The notes: generated by a model from the letters alone, not told the origin. A stretch of 64,000 nt of DNA from Macrotis lagotis (GCF_037893015.1 NC_133666.1:626598310-626662309), one strand, 5' to 3'. Shown: positions 1 to 15,897, counted from the stretch's first letter. Made by a program: numbers and translations.

Positions 1-317
1 CTACAAGGAGATCTAGGGGATTCCCACATCCCCAGAAGGGGATAAGGAGAGAAGGAATCTAAACCTCAACTTGAGCAAAGGCATGGAGACCAGAAGGAAC
101 CCAGCAAGAATGGGGGGATGAAGAAGCCTGGTTTAAGTAATAGGAGATGAATAGTGGGAGCTACTGTTGAATATAGGTAGATTGGAGCTAGGAGCAAGAG
201 TTTGGACTGAATTCAAAGATTGTCTAGGAGTTTATTCTGGAGGCAGGTTAGAGATGGCAGAGGCAGGTTGTGCATCACTGAGTAGAGAAGGTGGAAGCAG
301 GGGATGTGACATGTCAC

Positions 318-2068
318 CTCTGCTCCTCACTGAGGGGGCGCTGGGCATGGAAGGCAGCAAGGACAGGTGGCCTTGATGGCAGGCTATAGCTCACACATCG
401 ACGCTGAAGGTGCTGGATCCGGGACAGGATCTCCCACTCCTTGGAAAAGGGAGGCAGGGTTCTTTCTGCTGGAGCCTCCCTCCCTCTCATCCCCCATCTC
501 CTATTCATCCCCCCTCCTACCTATGCCCCATTTTCCCCCTTCATGCCCCAGCACATCCCCTTTCCCCTTCTGCCCAGGCCCCTTTACCTTCCGACGCTTC
601 TCAAAGTTGATAAGCTCTCCCTAGGGGTAGTGGAGGGGAAGCAATCCTGAGCCCAAAACTGAGCTCAGAGTTCCCAAGATGACAAAAGATAACAGGATTA
701 TAGGACTTAAAGCTAGAAAGGCTAAAATTTATAGAGGAAGAACCTGAGGCTCAACAAGGGGGATGGAATTACCTAAAGATACAATTAAAAACAAAGTTGG
801 TTTTGGATTCACACCAGGGTCTTACTCCAGATCCAATGCAGTGGGGCAGGGAGGGAATGTCCTAGGCTTCTAGAAAGGTTTCAGGAGCAAGGATGACAAT
901 GAAAGGACAGGGGAGATTGAGGTTAAACTTTCACCTCCAGTAGGTCAGGCAAGGCTGTGTCCAACATGACCAGGTCAGTGAGGAAGGTGCCCAGATAAGG
1001 GATTGGACCTGGGGGCACTTGCTGGAATAGATTAGAAATTTGATCAGTTCCCCTGAATATGATTGTCCCACAACCCTGGTCCCACTGGTTCCATCATGTC
1101 TCCCAGTTCTATATCCACCCCTCCCCCCAGAACCAATTCTTTGTAGCCCCTTCCTCAGGTTTAATAGTTTTTTTGGGGGGGGGTTTGTTTTGTTTTTTTT
1201 TACCAAGGGAGGGACTCCTGGCGCTGTCTCCTCTTCAGGAGAAGTCAAAGGGACTTCTTCCTGGAGTAGAAATGGTAAAGAAAGAACTCAAAGGATAAGA
1301 GTCCCTGTTTCTGATCACCAGACCAGAACCCCCACCCCAAAGGAAGCAAATCTGTGTTTTGTGGAATCAAGGTTTAGCCACAAAGACAAGAATTTCAGGC
1401 ACTGAAGGAAGAGATCCCCTTAGTGGAGAAACCAAAAACAGTTTAGGAGCAGATGAAAACTTTTTAAGTGTCCCCTTTCAAAGGGTCAAATGAGATGAAA
1501 GAAACACGAGGAATGAGGGCTTGTCAACTAAGGGATGCTAAGGTATTAAGACTGAGTTTCAGTGCAGGATACTGGGGAAATAGTAACTTTTCCGCTTGGC
1601 TTTACTTTCCTTCTAGGAAAGTCCCAGATCCTCCTCTTCTTCTAGCTAGGTTGTTTCAAACTGAAGACTACTGGTTAAATGCCCTGCTAGGCCTGTGTTT
1701 GGTGTTATATGCCTCCAGACTCAAGTTAACATACATTTATTAAGCAGCTACTATATGCTAATCTGAAAAAGCTAAGCCTGGAATAAGGTGATAGCTCTGG
1801 TAAGACCCTGGGTATGTATCGTCTTCCAGATGTTTCCCTTCCCCATTCAATTTGGATACTCCCACTTCAGGGACCCCAATGTTCAAGGACTTTTTGTACC
1901 TGGGAGAGAATCTCTCGGCTGTTAAGGTGATTGTTCTCATCAGAGAAAATATTGGAGAGTTTCCGGTATATGGACAGTGGCTCCCTGGGAAGGAAAGACA
2001 GAGGGGAGGGGGAGGAAGGGAGAAGGTCAAGAGGGAGAGAGCACCTCTTTTAGGGTTCTGTTGGTCAG

Positions 2069-2106
<38 letters not shown>

Positions 2107-5100
2107 CCCCCCTCCTCCCATAACATCTCAAGAGGGATGTCAAAAGTCATCTTCATTGACCAATATTTGTTTCAGAATTCCCTTTACAACATGTAGGAGG
2201 TCCCTTTCTTCTTGAGTAACTCATTGCTCTTTTGCTTGACTAGGATTGTCAAGAAACTTCTCAAATCCTAAATCTGCCTGCTGGCAACTTCCAACTCAGT
2301 GTGCCTAGCTCTATCTTCAGAGGCCATGAAGAACCGCTAAGTTCTCCAATGACTTGGCCAGTCCTATCTATCTCCATCTTGTTTCTCGGTCTCTAGTCTT
2401 GGATCAAGTTAGGAAAAAGAGAATTCATGCGGTGCCTGAGGTTGCTCCCTCCTACTTGTCTCCCACTAGCTCACTCACAGCTAGTGCTCCCCTCTCATTC
2501 CAGAAGCCCTCACCGGCTCACAGCAGCCCAGCTCCTCTTGAGTCTGTATATGGGGTTGGACTGAAGTGCAGATAGGATGGCCCGGAGAGACGAGAAGTTC
2601 CTCAACTCCCTACAACGCTAGGTAAGAAAAGGTAGGCCATGTTAAATCCCGTTCATCTATGTTGAAACTCTCCCACCCATGGTCCCTGTGGAAGCTTTCC
2701 AGTTACATATAACCCCACACCTGAGCAATGAAGATCCACTTCTCTAGGCGTTGGGCCCGAAGGGGTGGGGGCAGTCCTGGTCCCACCAGCACCGAGCTCA
2801 GGACACAACTAGTTACTGCATTGAATTGGGTCACGGTGGCTCGGACAGAGGGGGCAGTCCCATGGCCTCCGGCTTTATCCCGATGAGACCACACAGAACC
2901 CAGGCACTCCCAAAGACATACTTGAGAAAAAAGCTCCTGCAGTTGAGGTAGAAATACAACTGAACATAAGGACCTTTGGCATCATTGGTCTCTTTTGCAC
3001 TCCCCATCTTCAGTCTCCCCTGGGGGGCCTCAGTAGGTCCAAGCCAGGGATGAAGAAGGCAAACGTCCTTAACCTATATATCTGATATAGGTTAGGAAGG
3101 AAAGGGTCAGGAAGTATCCTTACTCCAACCATTGGGATCAGAGGGTTGGGGACAGATGTTCCCTGCCGTCTGGGTAAGGGAGATAAGGGAGAAGTGTCCA
3201 GTGGGTGTCATCATTCTGATCCATAGGGTTGGGGAAAGGGGTCAAGGGAGCAGGTCAAAGAATCAGGAGATCTCAAGAGTCAGAAAATACCTCGGGGTGG
3301 GGGGAGACATCATCTAGTCCAACTCATACCTGAATCCCTCTATACTATACTATACTGGTCAAGTAGCCATCTAGCCTTTTGGCTTGAAGACCTCCAGGGA
3401 GAGGGAAGGCCCTACATCCTGAAGCAGCCCATTACCCTTGGTTAGAACAGCAAGTCAAATCTGCCACTTTGCACATCCACCTATTGCTCCTAATACTGCT
3501 CTCTGGAATCAAGTAGAACATAGCTCATGCCTCTCCTAAAGGACAAATTCTTCAATGATCAGAGATTTGAATACTTTAGGGATCAGAGAAGGGAATTCAT
3601 CAATCCACTCCACCATTTTCTAGATAAGGAAACTGGAACCCAGAGAGGTGACTTGCCCATGGTTGCAGAGGTGACTAAGCTAGAATTTGAATCATAACCT
3701 CAAAGCTACAACTCCTTTTGCTTTCTATAGGCCTTAAGACAATATCCATGTCCTTCTCTAAGTCTCCTATTCTTCAGGCTAAATCTGTCTAATTCCTTCA
3801 ATTGATCTTACATGGAACAGTCCTCAGATTCTTTTCCATCTTGCCCTTTCTAACTTATCAGTGTCTCATACTTATATAGTGATGCCAGAGCAGCAAGGTG
3901 GTGCAGAAGATGGAACACCAGCCTTGGAGACAGTCAGAACCTGAGTTCAAATCCAGCCTCAGACACTTATTAGTGGTATGACCCTGGGCAAGTCACTTAA
4001 CCCCTGACTGTCTGCAAAAAAACAAAAAACCAAAAAACCCAATGATTCCTAGAACTGAATCCAGCCAGATATGGGATGACTAGAGTTCAAATCTTGCCTC
4101 TGCTTCTTACTCGTTAGGGGACCTTGGGCAAATCACTTTACCTATCTTGTTTTTTTCTTTTCAGCTGTATGGTAAAGTCACTGAACCTCCAAGATCCTCT
4201 AAGTGGTGCAGTGGAAAGAGTATGGGCCCAGAGTCAGGAGTTCAAATCCAGTCTCAGCCACTTACTAAATGATGTGACATTGGGCAAATCACCTAACCTC
4301 TCTCTTAATCAGTTTCCCAAACTGTAAAATGGGGATAACAATGGTACCTACCTCCCAGGGTTGTTGAAGGGATAAAATGAGATAACTTAGCAAACCTTAA
4401 AGTACTATATAAATGCTAATTATTATGATATAAGGACTAGAACTGTTATAGGACAATCGAGTATCTTTTACACTTTTTTTTAGGTTTTTTTTTGCAAGGC
4501 AATGGGGTTAAGTGGCTTGCCCAAGGCCACGCAGCTAGGCAATCATGAAGTGTCTGAAGCTGGGTTTGAACTCAGGTCCTCCTGACTCCAGGGCCAGTGC
4601 TCTATCCACTGCACCCCCTAGCTGCCCCTCTTTTACACTCTTCACCCTACTTGTTCTGGATTTAAACACCCTACAAGCCATTTCTATTCCTCCTAGTCTG
4701 GATATCATTTTTGTTATGAAAAACAATAAAGAGTTGAGTAGTTTTGCCATCTCTAAGTGAATACACTATCTTCCCTTCTAAGCAGAAGTCCTACCCCTTC
4801 TTTTATTCTTTTACCCCCACCCAGGTAAAAAAAGCAAAAAACAAAAAATCACAATCCCTCAATTCATCCAAATATATTTAACCTTCCTCACCAGCCTCTG
4901 CTCATTCTGAATTTTTATGCTCCCACATTATTCTTTTTTTAATGTTATTTTATTTTTTCAATTACATGTAAAGATAGTTTTCAGCATTCATCTTTTTGTA
5001 AGCCTTTGAGTTCCACATTTTTCTACCACCCTCCCTTCCTTCCTCCCTTCCTATGACTACAAGTAATCTAATAGAGGTTACACATGTAAAATCATGTCCA

Positions 5101-8100
5101 ATAATATTCTTAAATGACTTTTATATTCACTTTCTGTTGATTAGTCATATTCCTACCTTTTCTAAAACCTTTTAAATATTTCAAATGGTTAAATAATTTC
5201 ACACCAATTTCTAAAAATATTCTCTTTTCTTTTTCATTAGTCTACTGATTTATCTTTGGGTCTTCAGAATTTTAACCCTAAGAACTTCTCACTACCAGTA
5301 GACTAATTTTCTCAATTTTTAGTACATGAGATTCTAACCCTTTTGAAATTTTCTTTCCTTCAATTTAAGGCACATGACAGACCCTCTCCTTATTCCAAGC
5401 TGCAGAGTTAAAGAAGGAGTTGGAGGCTACCCTCACCATATCCATCAGTGTCAGCTGCTCAGCTACCTCATCCACACTGAAATCCAGCAGTTCTGGGCCC
5501 TCCTTTACATGATGTTCTTCCTCCTCCAGGGGGATTTCTGGGTCTGGAGATTCTGGGCAAGGGGAGTTAAGAATGAGGAGAGAATGACCCTTCCCCCAGC
5601 CTCCAAGGAAGTTCAGTCTCTGACATGGGTGTGAGCCCCTACCATGAGGCAGGTACAAATGCGAAAGAGGGACGTGGGAAAGAGGAAAGGGGATTGGGGC
5701 AGTGTCCCAAAATACAACCTAATAGTGGAAAGAGGAGGCTTGGTGTTGTGGACAAGGAGACCACTGGTTATGGAATCAGAGGGGCTCATATCCCGACTCT
5801 ACTATATTCTAGTTGGGAGATGGAGCAGTTAGGCAGATAGAGTGCCAGCCGGAGATCAAGAGGATCTGAGTTCAAATTCCTCCTCAGATACTTCCTAGCT
5901 GTGAGCAAGTCACTCCACCCTGCTTGGTCTCAGTGTCCTCATCTGCAAAATGATCTGGAGAAGGAAACAGCAAACCACTCCAGTACCTTTGCCAAGAAAA
6001 CCCCAAATGAGATTCACAAAGATTCACAGACAGTTGAAAATGGCTGAACTACAAAAAGATGGGAGTCCTTGGACAAGTTATTTCATCTGGGGCTACATTT
6101 TCTTCATCTAATAGACATGTAATATATATCTGTTGAATTGAATCAGATCTGCAAAATTGGGGCATTGAATTACATGCTCTCCAAGGTCCCTTCTATCTCT
6201 AATCCCTGAATCCTATGGGGGGGGCCTTTATATTTAAAATAATAGTAATGTAATATTCCTGAAGTACTTTATGATTAGCAAAGCCTTTGCCTCACCACAA
6301 CCCTGAGAGGTAAGAGGTACAAGGTATTGTCTTCATTTTACAGATGAGAAAATTGAGACTCATCAGAGGTAAAGATGATTTATCTAAAGTCACATAGCTA
6401 ATATGTATTAAGAGTTGAGATTAGGGACAAATAGGTGACTCAGTGGATAGAGTACTGACCCTGGAGTCAGGAAGATCTGAGTTCAAATCTGACCTCAGAC
6501 ATTTGATATTTACTAGCTGTGTGACCTTGGGCAAGTCATTTACCCCCACTGCCTTGCAAAAAAACAAAAACAAAACAAAGTTAGGATTGAAAGTTCAGAT
6601 TATCTGTATTATGAAACCATTGTCTTCTTTCTGCTACCCACAGACTGCCTCTCAGTCTTCCTAGAGACACTCCTAAAAAAAAGAAATCTGCACCATGCAG
6701 ATCTGAGGATGGAAGAGGATCCTGGTTTTTGTAGTTAGGTGTCACTGTCCCCGTTCCTATCTCCTACAATGGCAACAAGCAAAGGGGCTAGTTGTGATAG
6801 TAGGAGGGAAGGTACCATGGTGAAATGGCGCTGACTCTTCTGGGATCTCCTTGGCTTTGTCTTCCTCCTCATGGAGTTTCTTGGCCACCTCCTCTTCCTC
6901 CTCCTCTTGGAAGTGCTTCAGCAACCTCTCAGCTTCTTGACTCTCTGGACCCCCTGGTGCTGCCCAACTCAGAAAAGTACAAACCTGGATCAGGTTGGGG
7001 TGGGCAGGGGGATCCTTGAAGTCTTGGGGGTGATTCAGCAGCCAGGAGCCCAGCACAGATATCAATGCCCTGTAGCCAGAGTCAGGCAATGAACTCTGAT
7101 CTCTGAGGCCCTTCCTATCATCTAGATACAGACCCTTAAAAATCAAACCACTAATTTCTCAGAACCAACTCCTGACTTTTCAAACCTAACTCATTGACCT
7201 CTTACCTTTTACACCCCAATCCTTGAGCCAGAAAGGGGCCCTGTATCCTTGGAGACCCATCCAATGGTTCATGGTGATAGTGGAAAAATGGGTACCAACC
7301 TGGATTCCTGCTCCTGACTCAGATCCGAGTGATTTTGACCTTGCTCCTCTTGTCCTTCCCTAGAAAACACCCAAAGTGAATGAAGAGGGAAAGGAGGGAA
7401 ATAGAGTGGAGGTTGGAGGAAGGGAGGTTTCATTAACATGAGAATAAGAAAACATCAAGATGGGAGACCAACAGGAAAAACCCATACTGGGTGGTGACTG
7501 GAGCTGGTCCTAAGGGTTTGATTATGATCACTGGGAAAGTGGGGAAGTTAGCTGGGGTGGGGGGGAGGTTGACCTGGGAAGGAGCATCTACTATGGAACA
7601 AGAAGACAAGAGTGGGAGGAAGGATACGCTGGAAGACTCAAAGGGGAGAGGCGAATCTGATGTATGTGCAGGGAGATATGGAGAGGATGAGGGGTGAAAG
7701 GGGACCTTACTAACCCTTGGAGTCTTGGGACCTGCCGCAGCCGCAACAGGAGACCCAGTACATAGTCGGTGGGGACGAAAGCACGGTGCGTGGCCAGGAA
7801 GGCGGGCACGAAGGCTGGGTCCTGTTCATGATCTCCTCGCACCAGCTCCAATACCAACCTTTCTAGAGGTGCGGCGCGAAGCGCCCGAACTTTGCAGGTG
7901 CGGTAGTGTACAAAATCTTCCGATCGCCCAGAATCTGTAACCTTGAAGGAAGTGAGCATCAGGTTCAGGGAGCACCCCCAAATCCTCTAGGCTCTGACGC
8001 TGCCCCCCCCCCGGGTCCTAATTCCTAGCTCGCGGTCCCCGGCCCCAACTCCGCTGCCACCCACTCCTCCCACCAGGCCACAACCCCCGGGGCACCCTCC

Positions 8101-8452
8101 TGGCCCCGCCTCTCTAGCCCCTGCCCAGTTTCTCACCTGGCCCCACTCGCTGCTCCCCCAGCCCCCGCTGCTCACCTGGCCCCGCCCCCTCCCTCGGCCG
8201 CGACCCGGGCCCGGCCGCCGGCTGAGCTGCCTCCGCAGGGTGACATTGTACACGGCTCCGTCCACCTCCTCTTCGCCCCACTCCTGAAGCGGCGCCTGCG
8301 GAGATCCGAAGCCAGATGTGGGTCTGGAGGCGGCTTGGCGAGGAAACCCAGGGCCCGGGGTCTTCGGTCCCGCCCCGACCCTACAAATCTCGCCCTGTCC
8401 CCTCCCCCGTCCTGGTTACCAGGGACAACTCCTTCCCCGGGGGCCGCTCCAT
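318..8452 (-). CDS. RGL3: RGL3, Ral guanine nucleotide dissociation stimulator-like 3 (C-terminal end outside window)
   Basis: The family activates Ral GTPases downstream of Ras at membranes. Thirteen coding exons read on the minus strand: 8452-8420, 8295-8176, 7941-7715, 7359-7300, 7069-6816, 5552-5437, 2936-2721, 2617-2514, 1984-1900, 1260-1204, 1021-935, 620-588 and 439-318. All junctions are GT/AG and phases agree, giving about 504 codons. The start gives [11 protein letters not shown], then [10 protein letters not shown], close to human RGL3. The REM (RasGEF-N) domain spans about residues 60-215 ([25 protein letters not shown]). The catalytic RasGEF domain begins near residue 250 ([17 protein letters not shown]) and runs through [40 protein letters not shown] and [14 protein letters not shown]. 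The Ras-association domain must lie left of position 1; positions 1-317 read as intron. The small exon 7359-7300 diverges most from the eutherian protein. Exon 8295-8176 encodes a Gly/Arg tail and has a second in-frame donor. Family identity is certain from the match; exact donors of exons 2 and 3 are inferred. Confidence 0.96.
2071..2105 (+). repeat. (CT)n microsatellite
   Basis: About 17 CT repeats in an RGL3 intron, 90 bp upstream (on the coding strand) of the exon at 1984-1900. Confidence 0.95.
3890..4037 (+). mobile_element. tRNA-derived marsupial SINE (WSINE/MAR-like)
   Basis: It starts agcaaggtggtgcagaagat, holds GAGTTCAAATCCAGCC and GGGCAAGTCACTTAACCCC, and ends in an A-rich tail. 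It lies in an RGL3 intron. Confidence 0.8.
4190..4428 (+). mobile_element. MIR-type SINE
   Basis: GAGTTCAAATCCAGTC, GGGCAAATCACCTAACC, GTAAAATGGGGATAA and the 3' end AGTACTATATAAATGCTAAT identify a MIR/THER1-like element. A second partial MIR-like piece lies just before it (about 4060-4160). Confidence 0.75.
4477..4627 (-). mobile_element. tRNA-derived marsupial SINE
   Basis: It is inverted: T-rich tail, TTGCAAGGCAATGGGGTTAAG, then box-B complement GGGTTTGAACTCAGG and a head ending CCCCTAGCTGCCCC. Confidence 0.8.
4925..5115 (-). mobile_element. LINE 3' fragment (probably L1 family)
   Basis: An antisense T-rich start is followed by CAATTACATGTAAAGATAG and a C-rich CTCCCTTCCTTCC patch, a text I associate with marsupial L1 3' ends. 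Family is from memory. Confidence 0.5.
5829..6052 (+). mobile_element. Long tRNA-headed marsupial SINE (MAR1-like)
   Basis: The SINE head is followed by the distinctive tail AGCAAACCACTCCAGTACC and CCAAGAAAACCCCAAATGAG. Confidence 0.7.
6228..6425 (-). mobile_element. MIR-type SINE, inverted
   Basis: CATTTTACAGATGAGAAAAT and AAAGTCACATAGCTAA are MIR complement text. Confidence 0.6.
6425..6577 (+). mobile_element. tRNA-derived marsupial SINE
   Basis: GACTCAGTGGATAGAGTACT, GAGTTCAAATCTGACC, GGGCAAGTCATTTACCCCC, and an A-rich tail. It abuts the MIR piece before it. Confidence 0.8.
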
Positions 8453-8770
8453 GGCTCCGACACCTGCAGCTGGCCCGGTCCCTCCTGGCCCGGCCCCGGC
8501 CCGGCCCCGGCCCCGGCGGCAGCGGCGACGCAGAGACTGAGACGGAAGAATGGACCCAGCAGCCTGGCAGCGGGGCTCCTGCTCCAGCCGCCCGAGGGCG
8601 GGTCGGGAGAGGGGTCTGCGCTGGGGGGCGGCGGGGGAGGGGCAGAGGAGGGAGGCGGGGCGGGGGAGCCAAAGGGCCGGGGAGCAGTTGGGCGCCGGGA
8701 TGGGGGTCACTCACGCTCAAGCGCTTAAAACTGGGCACGGAGGGCGGAGTCGGGTGCGCACCGCTGACCG
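8000..8770 (-). promoter_or_regulatory. RGL3: CpG-rich promoter region of RGL3
   Basis: GC- and CpG-rich sequence surrounds the first coding exon (8452-8420). A run of CCGGCCC-type repeats (8486-8522) and several GC boxes lie just upstream on the coding strand. No TATA box was found, which fits a CpG-island promoter. The start site cannot be placed exactly. Confidence 0.6.
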
Positions 8771-9416
8771 CCTAGGGTAGGTGGGTGCTGGGCGGGCTAT
8801 TTCCATAACAGCCAGGATGGGGACACGGGACAGGAGGCTGGTCAGGGGGCGGGGAGTCCCGGCCACTGCCCACCTGGCCTTGGACAAACCGGGAAGTATT
8901 TTCCAAACTTCCAGGAGTCCTTTAGTGGGGTGGGGGGCGAGAGGAGAAGGTGCCCTTCAAATACACGCACCTGGGAAGCGCCTCTCTCCCCCCCTCCATT
9001 CCACCCCCCACCCCCCAATCCCCACCAGGACCTGAAACCTAACCAGCCTCCATCTATCTGTCTTGGCCAAGGTCTCCACCCAGGCTATCCTGGCCAAAAC
9101 TGTTTCTCTAGATTCCTAATTATCTGTCTCTACTTATCTGTGTTTCAGTGGGCAAGTCACTTAACCTCTGAGCCCGGTTCCTCATCTGTAAAATTGGGGA
9201 TAACAGTACTTCACAAGGCTGATGTGAGGAGCAAATGGGATAATATGAAAAATGTTTCTTATAGCTTATGCTCCTATCCAGTTGTCAGCACTTAGGACTC
9301 AGTGTCTCTGCAGCCCTCCCTCTTTCCCTCAGGGTCAATGTCAGTGACCCTTCTGCCAGGCACCAGAGACCCCTGGCAGGCAGACACAGGAACACAGCCC
9401 AGGCTCCTTTGTAACT
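8771..9416. other. Intergenic stretch between RGL3 and ODAD3
   Basis: About 650 bp lie between the RGL3 promoter and the ODAD3 polyA site. They contain one MIR-type SINE piece (9150-9260) and C-rich low-complexity sequence (8985-9030). No coding exon or RNA gene was recognised. Confidence 0.6.
9150..9260 (+). mobile_element. MIR-type SINE fragment
   Basis: GGGCAAGTCACTTAACCTCT and CATCTGTAAAATTGGGGATA. Confidence 0.6.
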
Positions 9417-9422
9417 TTTATT
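9417..9422 (-). terminator. ODAD3: Polyadenylation signal AATAAA of ODAD3
   Basis: The plus strand reads TTTATT, i.e. AATAAA on the coding strand, 448 nt after the ODAD3 stop codon. The 3'UTR (about 9400-9869) shows no repeat insertion. No other hexamer was seen between the stop and this site. Confidence 0.75.
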
Positions 9423-9869
9423 GCCTGAAAAAAAATGACCACTGGGAGGCGGGCAGTGGACCCTGATTGTAATACAGGGCCTGAGAGACCTTCCCAGTCC
9501 CAGGAGATTTATGATGGATGGTGGGAACAGTCAGGAACTAGGTCTCACCTCCCCTAAGCTGGGCCAGCAAGGCCTTGGCCCTGCCTCCCAAGGGACAGCA
9601 ACATTGCTACTCTCCCAGGCCTTAGGGATGCAAAAGGCCCCAAACTGCTCTTGCCCAGCTATGCAGGACAAAACTTACTCCTAGGTAGGAGGGGACCCAA
9701 ATCCTCTAGCTAGATCTTGAGGAAGGGGAGAGGACCCAAGTCCACCATTCGGGCCTTCCAGAAAGAACCGGGCTGGGCAAGGCCACATAATACTCTAACT
9801 GGCCCAGGTTGGGGTCTGTAACTGCCCCCCTGGAGAGGCACTAGCAGCCAGGCCAGGAGGGTGTGGCAT

Positions 9870-14497
<4,628 letters not shown>

Positions 14498-15240
14498 GTT
14501 TAAGCCTTTGCAAGGGAGTCTCCTTAGTGTCTTTGAATAAAGGGTGGTATAGAAACCACCCTAGGGGGAGGGAGCAGAAATTAGCCTTTGAGTGGGGTAC
14601 AGCAAAGAGAAGATATCCTCCTGGGATGAGGGAGTATGTAGTGTCCAATCCTGTGAGATTTGGAAAATGGATAGCGTATCCGGAGAAGGAACTAAAGGGA
14701 GAGAAGGGGAAATAAAGGTTGGAAGTCCAGGTAGAACAGAGGGGATCTGAGAGCTTATTCCCTGGGGTTCAGGGAAGGACTGTGCCAGGACAGGAGGGGA
14801 CTGTGGGAAAGGCTAGCGTCTGGACATTCCTGGAGGGCGCTCTGCTGTCGCCTGCGGCTCAGATTCGAGGGTCCCAGACTAGGTCCAGATGGAGCTCTCA
14901 GCATCTGTCTCCGTTGCTAGGAAACCATCCCTCCACCCCCTCCCGCTGGTCGCTACTATGGAAACCGACCGCGTCCCACGCGATCGTTCCCATTGGCTGG
15001 CGTTGTGCCACGGGGACGGGAGGCGGGACCGGCCTGGAGGCTGGGCGGGGCATGCTGGGAAAGAAGGGAGGCGGGAGAGGAGGAGGCTTGGGGTGAAAGG
15101 TGGCGAGGGCGGAGGTCGCCGCCGACTGTAGAATGATCTCGGACTTCTAGATTCTGGGGATCGTGCCAGAACTATCTGTGGCTCCAGGGGAAGATAATAG
15201 AGGGATTTTCCATTTATTTCTGCTTTTCCAGCAGTAAATC
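14498..15240 (-). promoter_or_regulatory. ODAD3: ODAD3 5'UTR and promoter with X-box-like sites
   Basis: This region lies upstream of the ODAD3 ATG. Two RFX X-box-like motifs, GTTGCTAGGAAAC (14913-14925) and a looser GTCGCT-N5-GGAAAC (14949-14965), are about 420-470 bp upstream of the ATG, followed by an inverted CCAAT box (CCCATTGGCTGG, about 14989-15000). X-boxes are known control sites of motile-cilium genes, so they fit ODAD3. Motifs are seen; function is inferred. Confidence 0.55.
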
Positions 15241-15244
15241 GCTC

Positions 15245-15450
15245 CGCTACCAAGATGGCGCCTGCAGCCGCCATTAAGCGCGAGACCTTGGCTCCGACTG
15301 TCCTACCCAAGATGGCTGATTGAACTTGAGTTCCCTTCCGCCACACTCAATATGATTCTCTGAGCCGCTTGCCGCAGCCGCCCGGGCAGCCGGGATTGGA
15401 CAGCAAGCCGGAAGTTCTAGAGTTCTCCTCTTCCGCTTCCGGTTCTTCGC
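15245..15450. promoter_or_regulatory. YY1/ETS-type core promoter cluster between ODAD3 and PRKCSH
   Basis: AAGATGGCGCC (15251-15261) is followed within 12 bp by GCCGCCATT, giving YY1-like cores in both orientations; AAGATGGCTG follows at about 15309. CCGGAAGT (about 15407) and TTCCGCTTCCGG (about 15430) are ETS-like. Such clusters mark CpG-island housekeeping promoters. It could drive a noncoding first exon of PRKCSH (plus strand) or an upstream ODAD3 exon; the sequence does not decide. Confidence 0.5.
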
Positions 15451-15632
15451 TGGAGCCGGATCGGGCGTGTGCTGGGAAGCAGGGGTGGCTAGGAGTGATT
15501 TCTGGCTCCGACCCCGCGTAGGTCTGCCGGCGGAGTGGGTGGAGGGGAGGCTGATGAGGGCCCGCATTTGTGGTGAGGGAGCTGGATGGACTGGGTGAGA
15601 GGGGGAGGACTCTGACTAAGAGGGCTGGACTC

Positions 15633-15774
15633 CCATTGACTGGGCCGAGAGCGAGGGGCTGCCGGTGGCTGCGAGGGGGCGGGAGTTCCCATTGGTGGAG
15701 AGGAGGATGAGGGGCGCCTATTGGCGGAGAGGGGGCTGAGGGGCTCCCATTGGCTAGGAGGCGGGTGAATGACT
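15633..15774 (+). promoter_or_regulatory. PRKCSH: 29-bp tandem repeat with inverted CCAAT boxes upstream of PRKCSH
   Basis: Three clean 29-bp units begin at 15688, 15717 and 15746, each starting CCYATTGG. A degenerate copy begins at 15633 (CCCATTGA). The ATTGG cores lie at 15691, 15720 and 15749, exactly 29 bp apart. ATTGG is the inverted CCAAT box bound by NF-Y. The array ends about 125 bp before the PRKCSH ATG. Confidence 0.7.
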
Positions 15775-15897
15775 GCGACGATTGCCCGCCCTGGGTGGTG
15801 GGTGCAGTTTGAAAGGCGAGCACCTTCCCCTGGGCCCTCACCTGCTGCCCCCTGTTTGCTCTGGGCCCAAGAGTTGCAGCTTCCTGTGCCCGGCACA

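Noticed and set aside
3290-3480. Possible L3 or MIR-like fragment
   Set aside because: Phrases such as ATCTAGTCCAACTCATACC suggest an old repeat, but the match is too degraded to name a family.
7705-7711. GTAAGG as donor of RGL3 exon 3
   Set aside because: It looks stronger than GTTAGT at 7714, but the resulting phase breaks the frame into the next two exons.
8172-8738. 188-codon minus-strand frame at the RGL3 promoter
   Set aside because: It is out of frame with the true start at 8452 and ignores the donor at 8420; the exon model matches RGL3 better.
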